This document shows, piece after piece, positions 36,998 to 46,327 of a DNA stretch of 64,000 nt. This DNA comes from Sphingomonas bisphenolicum. Its GTDB lineage: Bacteria > Pseudomonadota > Alphaproteobacteria > Sphingomonadales > Sphingomonadaceae. A model generated the notes under the pieces. The model did not search any database, had not been told where the DNA came from, and was given only the letters and a program-made list of their open reading frames with translations. Within the stretch, counting starts at the first letter, position 1; each line of letters opens with the position of its first letter. The position numbers were made by a program, and so were the translations under genes. The stretch covers positions 618,501 to 682,500 of the forward strand of contig NZ_AP018818.1 in assembly GCF_024349785.1 (NCBI RefSeq). The letters run 5' to 3'.

Positions 36998-39384
36998 CCG
37001 ATAGCGTGACCTTGACCCTGAACCAGCGCCTGGCGATGAGCGCCGGCGCGACCATGTGGACCACCTTGGGCTATGAGGAGGCGAACATCCCGTCGCTGGC
37101 GATGGCAGACGGCCCGATGGGGATCGCCAGTGGTCGCGTGGACGAACGTGACATAGCCCTTCTTAGCCCCTGCCCCACTGCTCTAGGCGCAAGCTGGGAC
37201 GTGGAACTGAACCAGCGCATCGGCGCGCTGGTTGGCGGCGAAGCGATCCGCATGAGCGTGGACATGGTCCTGGCACCCAACATCAACCTTGCCCGTAGCC
37301 CGCTCGCCGGTCGCGCCTTCGAATATTTTTCGGAGGAACCGCTGCTGGCCGGCATACTCGGCGCGGCATGGGCAACGGGCCTGCAAACGACCGGAACCGC
37401 TTCGGTCGCCAAGCATCTGGTCTGCAACGACAGCGAAACTGACCGCGACAGCATGAATGCTGTCGTGGACGAACGGACGTTGCGCGAAATCTATCTGTTG
37501 CCGTTCGAACTGTGCGCGGACGCGGGCGTCGGCGGGATGCTCGTCGCCTACAACCACCTGAACGGCGACTGGTGCGCGGAACAGCATCATGTCATGACCA
37601 CGATCGTAAAGGGCGAATGGCGCTTTCCCGGCGTGTTGATGAGCGACTGGTTCGGCACGCATTCCACTGTGGCAACACTGAACGCCGGGCTGGATCTGGA
37701 AATGCCGGGGCCAGCCCGTTTCCTTGGGGCCAAGGCGGTCGAAGCGGTTGCGCAAGGCCATATCAGCGCAGATCGGGTGACCGATGCTGCGTCACGCGTC
37801 GCGCGCGCGGCACTCCGGTTCAAGGGCGAGAAGAACACCCCGATCACGGGCAAGGCCGCCAGCGATCTGCTCGTGGAGGCCGCTGCCGCCGGGTTTGTCC
37901 TGCTGCGCAACGAAGGCGACCTGCTACCGCTGGCGCCCGAACGCGACCGGCATATCGCCATCATCGGTCCCAACGCGGCGGCTCCCTGTTATCAGGGCGG
38001 CACCTTCGCGAAGATTGCCGCCGCGCCCGACACCGTCCGTCCGCTGGAGGCGATCATCGCCCGCTTCGCCGACCATGCCCGCGTGGATTACGAACCGGGC
38101 GTCGATCCCCAGCCGCGCCTCCCATCCATGCCGGTCAGCCCGGCGCGCGATCTGGGCGATGGCTATATCAATGGGATGACCGTCGATTATTATGACGGAC
38201 AGGCTGAGGACGCACGCCTGATCGCCAGCGAAACCCGCGACGTCAACTCGCTCGTCTGGTTCACGGGTGTCCATGATGATGTCGCCGCGCTCGACCGGCC
38301 GGCCCGCATTGTCGCACGCGGCATTTTCCATGCGGAGGATGACGGCGATCATATCTTCTATGTCGGCGCGACTGGTCCGGTCATCTTGCGCATCGACGGC
38401 GTCGACCTGATCGCACAACAGGAAGCCATCCCGTCGTCCGATGTGATGGGCAAGCTCAAGAGCGGCGATGCCCGTCAGGCACCGATGGCGTTAAAGGCTG
38501 GTGTGGATTATGCGATCGAGGTCGAGTTCACCTACGATTCCGCTCGGGTGCATGGCCTGTGGTATGGCATCCGTCGCCCGGATTCGCCCGAAGCGATGCT
38601 GGCCCGCGCGGTTGCTTTGGCAAGTCAGGCCGATGCCGTCGTCCTGATCGTCGGTGAAACGTCCGACGCCAGTGTGGAAAGCAAGGACCGCAGCGACACC
38701 CATTTGCCCGAAGAACAGATTGCGCTGATCGAGGCTATCACGGCGGCCAACCCACGCACCGCAATCGTCGCCAATGTCGGCCATGCCTTCGATACAAGCT
38801 GGGAAGACAAGGCCGCAGCCCTGCTCGTCGCCTGGTATCCGGGCGAAGGCTTTGGCAACGCCATCGCGCAGGTTCTGGCGGGGGACAGCGAACCGGGCGG
38901 GCGGATGCCGGTGTCGATCGCGCGGCAGGAGGCGGACTATCCTGCCTTGTCGCTGACACCCGACGCCAACGGCGACCTGATTTACCGTGAGGGAACGCAG
39001 CCGGGTTATCGCGGGATGGCCAATCCCCGGCACACGCTGGGCGCTGGTTTCGGCTATGCCGACATCGCACTGCTCTCCGCCGATATACGACCGGATGGCG
39101 ACGGCTACATCGTCAAGGCGTCGGTGGAGAACCGATCCGATCGGCCCGGCAGTCATGTTGTCCAGGTCTATCGCCGAGAACCGGAATTGGCGCTGGTCGG
39201 CTTTGCCAAGGCACATCTCGAAGCAGGCGAACGCAGCGACCTGACCATCGCGGTTCCCAAACGCCGTCTGCAATATTGGAACGACGGCTGGTGCGACATC
39301 GCTTCTCCCAACCTCTTCGTCGGCCGTTCCGCAGCCGATGCCGCCTTTGATCTTTCTCTTTCCGTGTCGGAGCAAATCGCATGA
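36994..39384 (+). CDS. GH3-family beta-glycosidase with PA14-like insert
   Basis: 796 aa without a signal peptide, so cytoplasmic. The GH3 N-terminal barrel has KH at 140-141 and the nucleophile D218 in LMSDWFG. The C-terminal sandwich holds the likely acid/base Glu in the VESKDRSD region. A PA14/GLEYA-like segment lies at about 395-520 (DGDHIFYVGATGPVILRIDG), and a fibronectin-III-like end follows. Beta-glucosidases of this group remove O-linked glucose from phenolic glycosides, which would complement C-glycoside cleavage. Overlaps the next gene by 4 bases. Confidence 0.9.
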   Translation: MTDSVTLTLNQRLAMSAGATMWTTLGYEEANIPSLAMADGPMGIASGRVDERDIALLSPCPTALGASWDVELNQRIGALVGGEAIRMSVDMVLAPNINLARSPLAGRAFEYFSEEPLLAGILGAAWATGLQTTGTASVAKHLVCNDSETDRDSMNAVVDERTLREIYLLPFELCADAGVGGMLVAYNHLNGDWCAEQHHVMTTIVKGEWRFPGVLMSDWFGTHSTVATLNAGLDLEMPGPARFLGAKAVEAVAQGHISADRVTDAASRVARAALRFKGEKNTPITGKAASDLLVEAAAAGFVLLRNEGDLLPLAPERDRHIAIIGPNAAAPCYQGGTFAKIAAAPDTVRPLEAIIARFADHARVDYEPGVDPQPRLPSMPVSPARDLGDGYINGMTVDYYDGQAEDARLIASETRDVNSLVWFTGVHDDVAALDRPARIVARGIFHAEDDGDHIFYVGATGPVILRIDGVDLIAQQEAIPSSDVMGKLKSGDARQAPMALKAGVDYAIEVEFTYDSARVHGLWYGIRRPDSPEAMLARAVALASQADAVVLIVGETSDASVESKDRSDTHLPEEQIALIEAITAANPRTAIVANVGHAFDTSWEDKAAALLVAWYPGEGFGNAIAQVLAGDSEPGGRMPVSIARQEADYPALSLTPDANGDLIYREGTQPGYRGMANPRHTLGAGFGYADIALLSADIRPDGDGYIVKASVENRSDRPGSHVVQVYRREPELALVGFAKAHLEAGERSDLTIAVPKRRLQYWNDGWCDIASPNLFVGRSAADAAFDLSLSVSEQIA

Positions 39385-40283
39385 GCCGCGTTACTGAAAT
39401 CCGTTATGTCGGCTATGCCGTCACCGATCTGGCGGCCGAGCGGGCCTTCTATGCCGACCAGTGGAAACTGGTCGAGGCCGGCGAGAAGGATGGCATGGTC
39501 TATTTCGCGGCCGATGGCGGGGAAGAGGGCTATGTCGTGCGACTGCGCGCAGCAGCCGAGAAGCGCATCGACGTGATTGCGCTGGCCGCGGACAGCCGCG
39601 GCGATGTCAATGCGCTGCATGACAAGGTCGCAGCCTCGGGCGCGCGGATCATCTTTGCGCCCAAAGATCTGGACACGCTGGGCGGCGGCTATGGCTTCCG
39701 CTTCTTCTCCCCCGACGGCCTGACCTTCGAGATTTCGAGCGATGTCGCCCGTCGCGATGCGCGCGAACTGGTCCGGTGGGAAGGCGTGCCGCAGAAGATC
39801 AGCCATATCGTGCTGCATTCGCCCGATCATCAGGCGATTGTGCAATGGCTCTGCGACGTTCTGGGCTTCAAGATCAGCGACTGGCTGGGCGATTTCATGT
39901 GCTTCCTGCGCTGCAACGACGCGCATCATCGCCTCGCCATCCTGCCCGGACCGCCCTGCCTCAACCATGTCGCCTATGACATGTTGAGCGTCGACGACAT
40001 GATGGTGGGCGTCAACCGGCTCAAGCAGAAGGGCACCGATATCCGTTGGGGTCCGGGGCGGCACACGGCTGGCAACAACACGTTCAGCTATTTCACAACG
40101 CCCGCCGGCTTCGCAGTCGAATATACGTCCGAGCTGGAATATGTGGATTTCGAAAGCCACGAGGCGAAGATCCATATCCCCGGCCCCAAGGTGATGGACC
40201 AGTGGGGCATCGGTGTCGGCGGCCCCCAGACGATGCCGCACCCCGAACCCGACAAGGGGTTGTTCGAGGCGGTGGAGGTGTAA
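39381..40283 (+). CDS. type I extradiol ring-cleavage dioxygenase (VOC superfamily)
   Basis: 300 aa with two vicinal-oxygen-chelate modules. By alignment with BphC-type enzymes, the iron triad is H142 (SHIVL), H196 (LNHVAYD) and E247 (AVEYTSE). A catalytic His pair is at 182-183 (AHHRL), and Y248 lies next to the Glu. It would open a catechol- or pyrogallol-type ring next to the hydroxyls. Within the operon it follows the GH3 gene (4-base overlap) and precedes a hydrolase 3 bases on, as expected for meta-cleavage. Confidence 0.88.
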   Translation: MSRVTEIRYVGYAVTDLAAERAFYADQWKLVEAGEKDGMVYFAADGGEEGYVVRLRAAAEKRIDVIALAADSRGDVNALHDKVAASGARIIFAPKDLDTLGGGYGFRFFSPDGLTFEISSDVARRDARELVRWEGVPQKISHIVLHSPDHQAIVQWLCDVLGFKISDWLGDFMCFLRCNDAHHRLAILPGPPCLNHVAYDMLSVDDMMVGVNRLKQKGTDIRWGPGRHTAGNNTFSYFTTPAGFAVEYTSELEYVDFESHEAKIHIPGPKVMDQWGIGVGGPQTMPHPEPDKGLFEAVEV

Positions 40284-40286
40284 TTC

Positions 40287-41444
40287 ATGGCCCTGTTCGA
40301 ATATTTCCCCAATTATATCTGGAACCTGTCGGTCGCGATCGCGATGGAGAGCGGCGCGCAGCTCGGCGAAATCATCGACATGTGCAAGCCGATCAAGGAC
40401 GCGGCGGATGGCGGTGCCGACGCCGGTACGCCGATGTTCATGAAGGCGTGGGCGGCGACGGGCGAGAAGCTGCTCGATCTGGCCGCAGAGGATGAGGCCA
40501 AGGGCCGCCATTTCTCCGCCTCGAACAAGCTGGAGCGCGCATCGCTCTACCTCATCACGGCCGAGCGGATGCAGGGCCATGGCGCGCCGGGGCGCGAGGC
40601 GACCTATGCAAAGGCGCGGGCAGCGTTCGACCGATCGACCGCACTGGGCGCGATCAACCGCGAGCGGGTCGAAATCCCGCTTGAGCAGGGCACCATGCCC
40701 GCGCTGTTCACGCGCGCGCCCGGTGAAGGGAAGAAGCCGGTCGTCGTCTTCTGCAACGGCCTCGATAGCTGCAAGGAACTGCTCTACTGGACGCGACTGC
40801 CGCAGGAACTGGCGCGCCGTGGCATTTCGACCCTGTGCGTCGATCAGCCCGGATCGGGCGAGGCGCTGCGCCTTCAGAATCTCCTTGTCGATCCGCATTC
40901 GGAGAGTTGGGCGAGCAAGGCTGTCGACTGGCTGGAACAGCAACCCGAAGTAGACCCCAAGGCGATCGGTATGACCGGCATATCGCTGGGCGGCCATTTC
41001 GCGCCGCGCGCGGTCGCCTATGAACCGCGCTTCGCCAGCGGCGCGGTCTGGGGCGCGAACCATAATTGGCGCGAAGTGCAGGACAAGCGCATGGCGCACG
41101 AGGGGGAGAACCCCGTCCCCCATTATTGGGCGCATGTCCATTGGGCCTTCGGCGCGAGCGATCAGAACGATTTCCTCGCCCGTTCCGAGGCGATGAACCT
41201 CAACGGCCATATGGACCGCATCCAGGTGCCGTTCCTCGTCACCCATGGCGCCAACGACCGCCAGATCAGCGTCGCCTATGCCGACGATCTTTACGACCAG
41301 CTCGTCAACTCACCCCGCCGCGAGAAGGTCATCTTCACGCCCCGCGAAGGCGGCGTGGAGCATGTCGGCGCGGACAATATGGCCTATGGTCGCGATCTGA
41401 TTTCGGACTGGTTCGCCGAAACGCTCGGCGGCCGGACGGCCTAG
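40287..41444 (+). CDS. alpha/beta hydrolase, FrsA / 2,6-dihydroxypseudooxynicotine hydrolase-like
   Basis: 385 aa. A long N-terminal helical cap region (about 1-130) precedes a hydrolase core with FCNGLDSCKEL, the nucleophile elbow GISLGG, and late D and H residues (THGANDR, GGVEHVG). The layout resembles the family of DUF1100/FrsA esterases and C-C hydrolases of nicotine and polyketide-type substrates. It directly follows the dioxygenase, so hydrolysis of the meta-cleavage product or of a side-chain ketone is likely. Confidence 0.8.
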   Translation: MALFEYFPNYIWNLSVAIAMESGAQLGEIIDMCKPIKDAADGGADAGTPMFMKAWAATGEKLLDLAAEDEAKGRHFSASNKLERASLYLITAERMQGHGAPGREATYAKARAAFDRSTALGAINRERVEIPLEQGTMPALFTRAPGEGKKPVVVFCNGLDSCKELLYWTRLPQELARRGISTLCVDQPGSGEALRLQNLLVDPHSESWASKAVDWLEQQPEVDPKAIGMTGISLGGHFAPRAVAYEPRFASGAVWGANHNWREVQDKRMAHEGENPVPHYWAHVHWAFGASDQNDFLARSEAMNLNGHMDRIQVPFLVTHGANDRQISVAYADDLYDQLVNSPRREKVIFTPREGGVEHVGADNMAYGRDLISDWFAETLGGRTA

Positions 41445-41455
41445 GGAGAGCAGAT

Positions 41456-42235
41456 ATGGGCCGCCAATTCATAGACCTGTCGATCACGCTGGAAAACGAC
41501 GTCGTTTCCGATCCGCCCTTCATGCGGCCCAAGATCACTTATGAAACGCATCAGGACACGGTGAAGGAGTTGCAGCACTTCTTCCCCGGCGTGACGGCGG
41601 AACAGACGCCGGGCGGCGAAGGCTTTGCGGCGGCGGAATGGGTGACGCTGACCACGCATAATGGCACCCATCTGGATGCGCCCTATCATTTTTCGCCGAC
41701 CATGAATGGCGGGGAACGGGCGATCACGATCGACGAAGTGCCGCTCGACTGGTGCTTTCGTCCGGGCGTGAAGCTGGATTTCCGGCATTTCCCCGACGGC
41801 TATGTCGTGACCGCTGCCGATGTAGAGGCGGAACTCGCGCGAATCGGCCACGACCTCCAGCCGCTTGACATCGTGCTGGTGAACACGGCGGCGGGCAAGG
41901 CGCTGGGGCGACCGGACTTCGTCAATGTCGGCTGCGGCATGGGCTATGAGGCAACCATGTATCTTACCACGCGCGGCGTGCGCGTGACCGGCACCGATGC
42001 CTGGAGCTGGGATGCGCCGTTCAGCTACACAGCGCAGAAGGTCGAGGAGACGGGCGACACGTCGCTGATCTGGGAAGGGCATAAGGCGGGCCGCGACATC
42101 GGTTATTGCCATCTGGAGAAGCTGCACAATCTGGAAGTGCTGCCCGGCAAACGCTTCACCGTCAGTTGCTTCCCCCACAAGATCAAGGGCGCGTCGGCGG
42201 GCTGGACCCGCGCCGTCGCCATCATCGAAGAGTAA
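41456..42235 (+). CDS. cyclase-family metal hydrolase (kynurenine-formamidase-like)
   Basis: 259 aa from ATG at 41456 with GGGAGAG upstream; a longer frame in the same register is only readthrough of the upstream region. The metal-binding signature is HNGTHLDAPYHF (about 62-73). Related enzymes hydrolyse cyclic or formyl-amide and isatin-type substrates with Mn or Zn. Next gene starts 2 bases after the stop. Role in ring-fission product processing is inferred from position. Confidence 0.84.
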   Translation: MGRQFIDLSITLENDVVSDPPFMRPKITYETHQDTVKELQHFFPGVTAEQTPGGEGFAAAEWVTLTTHNGTHLDAPYHFSPTMNGGERAITIDEVPLDWCFRPGVKLDFRHFPDGYVVTAADVEAELARIGHDLQPLDIVLVNTAAGKALGRPDFVNVGCGMGYEATMYLTTRGVRVTGTDAWSWDAPFSYTAQKVEETGDTSLIWEGHKAGRDIGYCHLEKLHNLEVLPGKRFTVSCFPHKIKGASAGWTRAVAIIEE

Positions 42236-42237
42236 AC

Positions 42238-43197
42238 ATGCGCCTGGCCACATTATCCAACTCTCGTCCTGACGGCGAACTGGTCGTCATCTCCCGCGAC
42301 GCGACGCGCTGCCTACCTGCGACCGGCATAGCGGACACGCTGCAACAGGCGATCGAGCAATGGGCAACGGTCGAACCGGCGCTGCATATTCTGGCCGAAC
42401 GGGTTGAACAGGGGGATAGTGAGGCGCTCGATCATGAACGCCTGCTCGCGCCCCTGCCCCGCGCCTGGCAATGGCTCGACGGGTCGGCTTTTCCGCAGCA
42501 TGCCGACCTTATGCAGAAGGCGTTCAAACTGCCGCCGATCGAGATGGACAGGCCACTCATGTATCAGGGTCTGTCGGATCGCTTTTTGACAGCGACGCAG
42601 GATGTGCCATTCCCCAGCGAGGCCGATGGTATCGATTTCGAAGGCGAGTTCGGCATCATCACCGGCGCGGTGCCGATGGGCGTGACCGCCGAGGACGCGA
42701 TGGCCCATGTCAGATTGATCGTTCAGATCAACGACTGGTCGCTGCGCGCGATCGCGCCGGTCGAAATGAAAACCGGCTTCGGCTGGGTGCAGGCCAAGCC
42801 CGCCTGCTCGGTCGCCCCCTTTGCGGTCACGCCCGACGAACTGGGCGACGCCTGGCAGGATGGCCGGGTCCACCTGCCGCTGCACGTCACGGTCAACGGC
42901 GAATGGTTCGGCCACCCGCACGGGCGCGAAATGGCGTTCGGCTTCCACGACCTTATTGCCCATGCCGCCCGCACCCGCGATCTGGTCGCCGGAACCATCA
43001 TCGGATCTGGCACCGTTTCCAACGCCGATTATGCAAAGGTCGGTTCCAGTTGCCTGTCCGAACGGCGTGCGATCGAGATGATGGAAGGCGGCGCGCCTGT
43101 GACGCCATTCCTGCATTACGGCGATCGCATCCAGATGGAGGTGCCGGGCAACATTTTTGGAACAATAGACCAGCGCGTCACGGCGGCGGCACCATAA
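42238..43197 (+). CDS. fumarylacetoacetate hydrolase (FAH) family protein
   Basis: 319 aa. The C-terminal FAH domain begins about residue 100 and shows the acid metal ligands in FEGEFGIITGAVP, INDWSLRAIAP and GSGTVSNAD. An N-terminal leader of about 90 residues is typical for bacterial FAH proteins acting on acylpyruvates or 2-hydroxydienoates. Follows the cyclase gene by 2 bases. It would hydrolyse the last C-C bond of the ring-cleavage product to simple acids. Confidence 0.88.
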   Translation: MRLATLSNSRPDGELVVISRDATRCLPATGIADTLQQAIEQWATVEPALHILAERVEQGDSEALDHERLLAPLPRAWQWLDGSAFPQHADLMQKAFKLPPIEMDRPLMYQGLSDRFLTATQDVPFPSEADGIDFEGEFGIITGAVPMGVTAEDAMAHVRLIVQINDWSLRAIAPVEMKTGFGWVQAKPACSVAPFAVTPDELGDAWQDGRVHLPLHVTVNGEWFGHPHGREMAFGFHDLIAHAARTRDLVAGTIIGSGTVSNADYAKVGSSCLSERRAIEMMEGGAPVTPFLHYGDRIQMEVPGNIFGTIDQRVTAAAP

Positions 43198-43210
43198 CAG
43201 GAGGACGGGG

Positions 43211-44335
43211 ATGACGAAGCTACGCATGGGCATGGTTGGCGGCGGACCCGGTGCCTTCATCGGCCCGGTCCACCGCATCGCCGCCGAACTGGACGGGGAG
43301 ATCGCCCTGGCGGCAGGCGCATTTAGCAGCAACGCCGCCCGTTCGCGCGATGCAGGCGAGCGTTATCGTATCGATCCGGCGCGTGCCTATGCCGATCTCG
43401 ACGCTATGCTCGCCGCCGAAGCCGCGCGCGACGATGGCATCGCCTTTCTCTCCATCGTCACACCCAATCACCTGCACCTGCCCGCCGCGAAGGCCGCGCT
43501 GGCCGCCGGATTGCCGGTCATGAGCGACAAGCCCGCCACCGCCACGCTGGACGAAGCGCTGGAACTGCGCCGTCTGGTCCGCGCATCGGGCCAGCCCTAT
43601 GCGCTGACCTATACCTATTCTGGCTATCCGCTGGTACGCGAAGCCCGCGCGCGCATCGCCGCCGGAGCCTTGGGCAAAATCCGCAAGGTCGTGGTCGAAT
43701 ATCCACAAGGATGGCTGGCGGGCGAAGCCAGCGGCAAGCAGGCGGAGTGGCGCGTCGATCCGGCGCGGTCCGGCCTTGGCGGCTGCATCGGCGATATCGG
43801 CGTCCATGCCTTTCACCTTGCCGAGTTTGTCACCGGCCTGTCGGTTACCGAACTGTTCGCCGATCTGGCCGCCGTCGTGCCGGGCCGGGCGCTGGACGAC
43901 GACTGCACCGTGCTGCTGCGCTTCGACAATGGCGCGCGCGGGGTGCTGATGGCGTCGCAAATCGCGGTCGGCGAACGCAACGGCCTGCACATTCGTGTCT
44001 ATGGTGAAAACGGCGGGCTGGACTGGCGACAGGAAACGCCCAATGCGCTGACCCTGCACCATAGTGACGGACGAACCGAGATCATTCAGGCGGGAGACGC
44101 AGCGCTTGGCCCGGACGCGCGCGCCGCGACGCGCACGCCGGGCGGCCACCCCGAAGGCTATCTGGAGGCATTTGCCAATCTCTACACTGACTTCGCGCGC
44201 CTGCTGCGTGGCGAACCCGCGCCGCTTTTGCCCGGCATAGACGAAGGCGTTCGGTCCATGGCCTTTATCGCTACCGCCGTCGAAGCTAGCGCGCGCCAGG
44301 CCGGTTGGGTTCCCCTCCTGATTCCCGGAGAATGA
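43211..44335 (+). CDS. Gfo/Idh/MocA-family oxidoreductase, candidate glycoside C3-dehydrogenase
   Basis: 374 aa from ATG at 43211 (GGAGGA upstream). The NAD-binding motif is GMVGGGPGAFIG (about 7-18). The active-site Lys lies in DKPATA, where most members have EKP. SIVTPNHLHLPAA and CIGDIGVHAFHL are family blocks, the latter placing a catalytic H. DgpA in the puerarin pathway belongs to this family and oxidises the C3 hydroxyl of the glucosyl group, which is required before C-C cleavage. It lies 1 base before an isomerase gene. Confidence 0.87.
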   Translation: MTKLRMGMVGGGPGAFIGPVHRIAAELDGEIALAAGAFSSNAARSRDAGERYRIDPARAYADLDAMLAAEAARDDGIAFLSIVTPNHLHLPAAKAALAAGLPVMSDKPATATLDEALELRRLVRASGQPYALTYTYSGYPLVREARARIAAGALGKIRKVVVEYPQGWLAGEASGKQAEWRVDPARSGLGGCIGDIGVHAFHLAEFVTGLSVTELFADLAAVVPGRALDDDCTVLLRFDNGARGVLMASQIAVGERNGLHIRVYGENGGLDWRQETPNALTLHHSDGRTEIIQAGDAALGPDARAATRTPGGHPEGYLEAFANLYTDFARLLRGEPAPLLPGIDEGVRSMAFIATAVEASARQAGWVPLLIPGE

Positions 44336-44336
44336 T

Positions 44337-45395
44337 ATGAAGACGATCAAAGGACCGGCCATTTTCCTGGCACAGTTTGCAGGGGATACGGCCCCTTTCA
44401 ACAGCCTTGATTCTATCGCGCGCTGGGTTGCAGGGTTGGGATACAAGGGGGTGCAGATCCCCAGCTGGGAAGCGCGACTGTTCGACCTGGCCAAAGCCGC
44501 CGATAGCCAGGATTATTGCGATGAGGTCAAGGGCACCCTTGCCGCGCACGGCCTGACGATCACCGAACTGTCCACGCATTTGCAAGGCCAGCTTGTCGCG
44601 GTTCACCCTGCCTATGATGCGCAGTTCGACGCCTTCGCCGCACCGGAAGTGCGTGGCAATCCGGCTGCGCGACAAGCGTGGGCGGTCGATCAGGTCAAGA
44701 TGGCCGCCCGCGCCAGCCAGCGCCTTGGCCTCACCGCCCATGCGACATTCTCCGGCGCACTGGCTTGGCCCTATGTCTATCCCTGGCCGCAGCGTCCGGC
44801 GGGGCTGGTCGAGGATGCGTTTGACGAACTAGCCCGGCGCTGGAAGCCTATTCTCGACATATTCGAGGACAATGGCGTCGATGCCGCGTTCGAGATTCAT
44901 CCGGGCGAGGATCTGCACGACGGCATCACATTCGAGATGTTCCTCGATCGCGTCGGCAATCACGCCCGCGCCAACATCCTTTACGATCCCAGCCATTTCG
45001 TGCTGCAACAGCTCGACTATCTGGCCTTCATCGACATCTATCACGATCGCATCAAATGCTTCCATGTGAAGGATGCCGAGTTCCGTCCCTCGGGCCGGTC
45101 GGGCGTCTATGGCGGCTATCAATCCTGGGTCGACCGGCCCGGCCGATTCCGCTCCCTGGGCGACGGACAGGTCGATTTTCCCGCCATCTTCTCGAAAATG
45201 GCGCACTATAATTTCCCCGGATGGGCCGTGCTGGAATGGGAATGCGCGCTGAAACATCCCGAAGTCGGTGCGGCGGAGGGCGCTCCCTTCATCCAGCGCC
45301 ACATCATCCCGGTAACCGAACATGCCTTTGACGATTTCGCAGCAGGTGGCGCAGATCGCTTCCTGAACCGCCGCGTCATGGGGCTGGCTGACTGA
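44337..45395 (+). CDS. sugar phosphate isomerase/epimerase family TIM-barrel protein
   Basis: 352 aa. Metal-ligand pattern of the family: E in AFEIHPGED, D and H in LYDPSHFVLQ, H in KCFHVKDAE, and E in AVLEWECAL. The GxGxVDF block (GDGQVDFPAIF) is typical. It is immediately after the Gfo/Idh oxidoreductase, a pairing common in 3-keto-sugar pathways. It is only distantly similar to the alpha subunit at 30830 and has no beta partner, so it more likely isomerises or hydrates the released 3-keto sugar. Confidence 0.85.
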   Translation: MKTIKGPAIFLAQFAGDTAPFNSLDSIARWVAGLGYKGVQIPSWEARLFDLAKAADSQDYCDEVKGTLAAHGLTITELSTHLQGQLVAVHPAYDAQFDAFAAPEVRGNPAARQAWAVDQVKMAARASQRLGLTAHATFSGALAWPYVYPWPQRPAGLVEDAFDELARRWKPILDIFEDNGVDAAFEIHPGEDLHDGITFEMFLDRVGNHARANILYDPSHFVLQQLDYLAFIDIYHDRIKCFHVKDAEFRPSGRSGVYGGYQSWVDRPGRFRSLGDGQVDFPAIFSKMAHYNFPGWAVLEWECALKHPEVGAAEGAPFIQRHIIPVTEHAFDDFAAGGADRFLNRRVMGLAD

Positions 45396-45434
45396 CCGTA
45401 ACGCCATGCAATCCCGAGAATGAGAGGAAAGACC

Positions 45435-46277
45435 ATGAACCGCCGGGAATTAATCGCCAATTCGGCTTGTCTGGCGCTGTCGTCGCTATTGCCCCTGTCG
45501 ACCAAGGCAGCGGAAGCAGAAACCGGCTGGCGACCGCTGTTCGACGGCAAGTCCCTCGACGGTTTGCGTTTCTATCAGGAAGGGGTCGGCGACGTTGACA
45601 AGTTGGGAACTGTCTCGATCGACAAGGGAGGGATCCTGCATTTCCTGCCGCCAAGCTATAAAGGGACGACCGCTCCCCCCGGCCACATCTCAACCGTCGC
45701 CGAATGGGAGAATTACCATCTCCGGCTTGATTTTCGCTATGGCGAAACACGCTGGCCGCCGCGCAAATTGCAACGGCGCAATAGCGGCATCCTCTATCAT
45801 ATGGGTCCGGAAACCGATCGTCTGTTTCCCGATTGCGTAGAGTTCCAGTTGGAGGAGGGCGACGTCGGCGATGCGATCATGGTCAACACCTTGGGTCTTC
45901 AGGGACCATCGCTGGGTGGCACGCCGCTTTGGCCCAACTGGATTCCGGCCTTTCCATCCGACTATCAAACACCCGTAAGAGCCGGGATATACAGTCGTCA
46001 GTGGCACAAGCACACTGGGGGGTATGAACGACTGGACGAGTGGAACCGTGTCGATCTCTATGCCTTTGACGATCAGGCGGCGCATCTGGTCAATGGTCGC
46101 ATCGTCAATACGATCTTCAAGATGCTCAAGACAGACGCAAGCGGTAACAAAGTCCCCCTCACCAGAGGCCGCATTGCGCTGGAAATGGAATGGGCCGAGG
46201 TCATGTTCCGCAACGTCATGATCCGCCCGCTCGATCACAAAGCCATAGACCGGATCAAAGCGCAGGGATCAGACTGA
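45435..46277 (+). CDS. exported DUF1080 (3-keto-disaccharide hydrolase domain) protein
   Basis: 280 aa from ATG at 45435 (GAGGAAAG upstream). The N-terminus MNRRELIANS with a hydrophobic run to about residue 30 looks like a Tat or Sec signal, so it is periplasmic. The DUF1080 fold is marked by WRPLFDGKSLDGLRFY, NSGILYHMG and an EWNRVDLYA block. Members have been shown to hydrolyse 3-keto-glycosides. Here it would split 3-keto O-glycosides before uptake. Last gene of the long operon. Confidence 0.83.
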   Translation: MNRRELIANSACLALSSLLPLSTKAAEAETGWRPLFDGKSLDGLRFYQEGVGDVDKLGTVSIDKGGILHFLPPSYKGTTAPPGHISTVAEWENYHLRLDFRYGETRWPPRKLQRRNSGILYHMGPETDRLFPDCVEFQLEEGDVGDAIMVNTLGLQGPSLGGTPLWPNWIPAFPSDYQTPVRAGIYSRQWHKHTGGYERLDEWNRVDLYAFDDQAAHLVNGRIVNTIFKMLKTDASGNKVPLTRGRIALEMEWAEVMFRNVMIRPLDHKAIDRIKAQGSD

Positions 46278-46327
46278 CACTCTCGGTGCATATTTTCCAT
46301 GATGGAAACCTCTTGACGCTTGCGCCG

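Noticed and set aside
39168..41246. A 692-codon open frame on the minus strand
   Set aside because: Antisense to the end of the GH3 gene, the dioxygenase and the hydrolase, with no recognisable motifs of its own.
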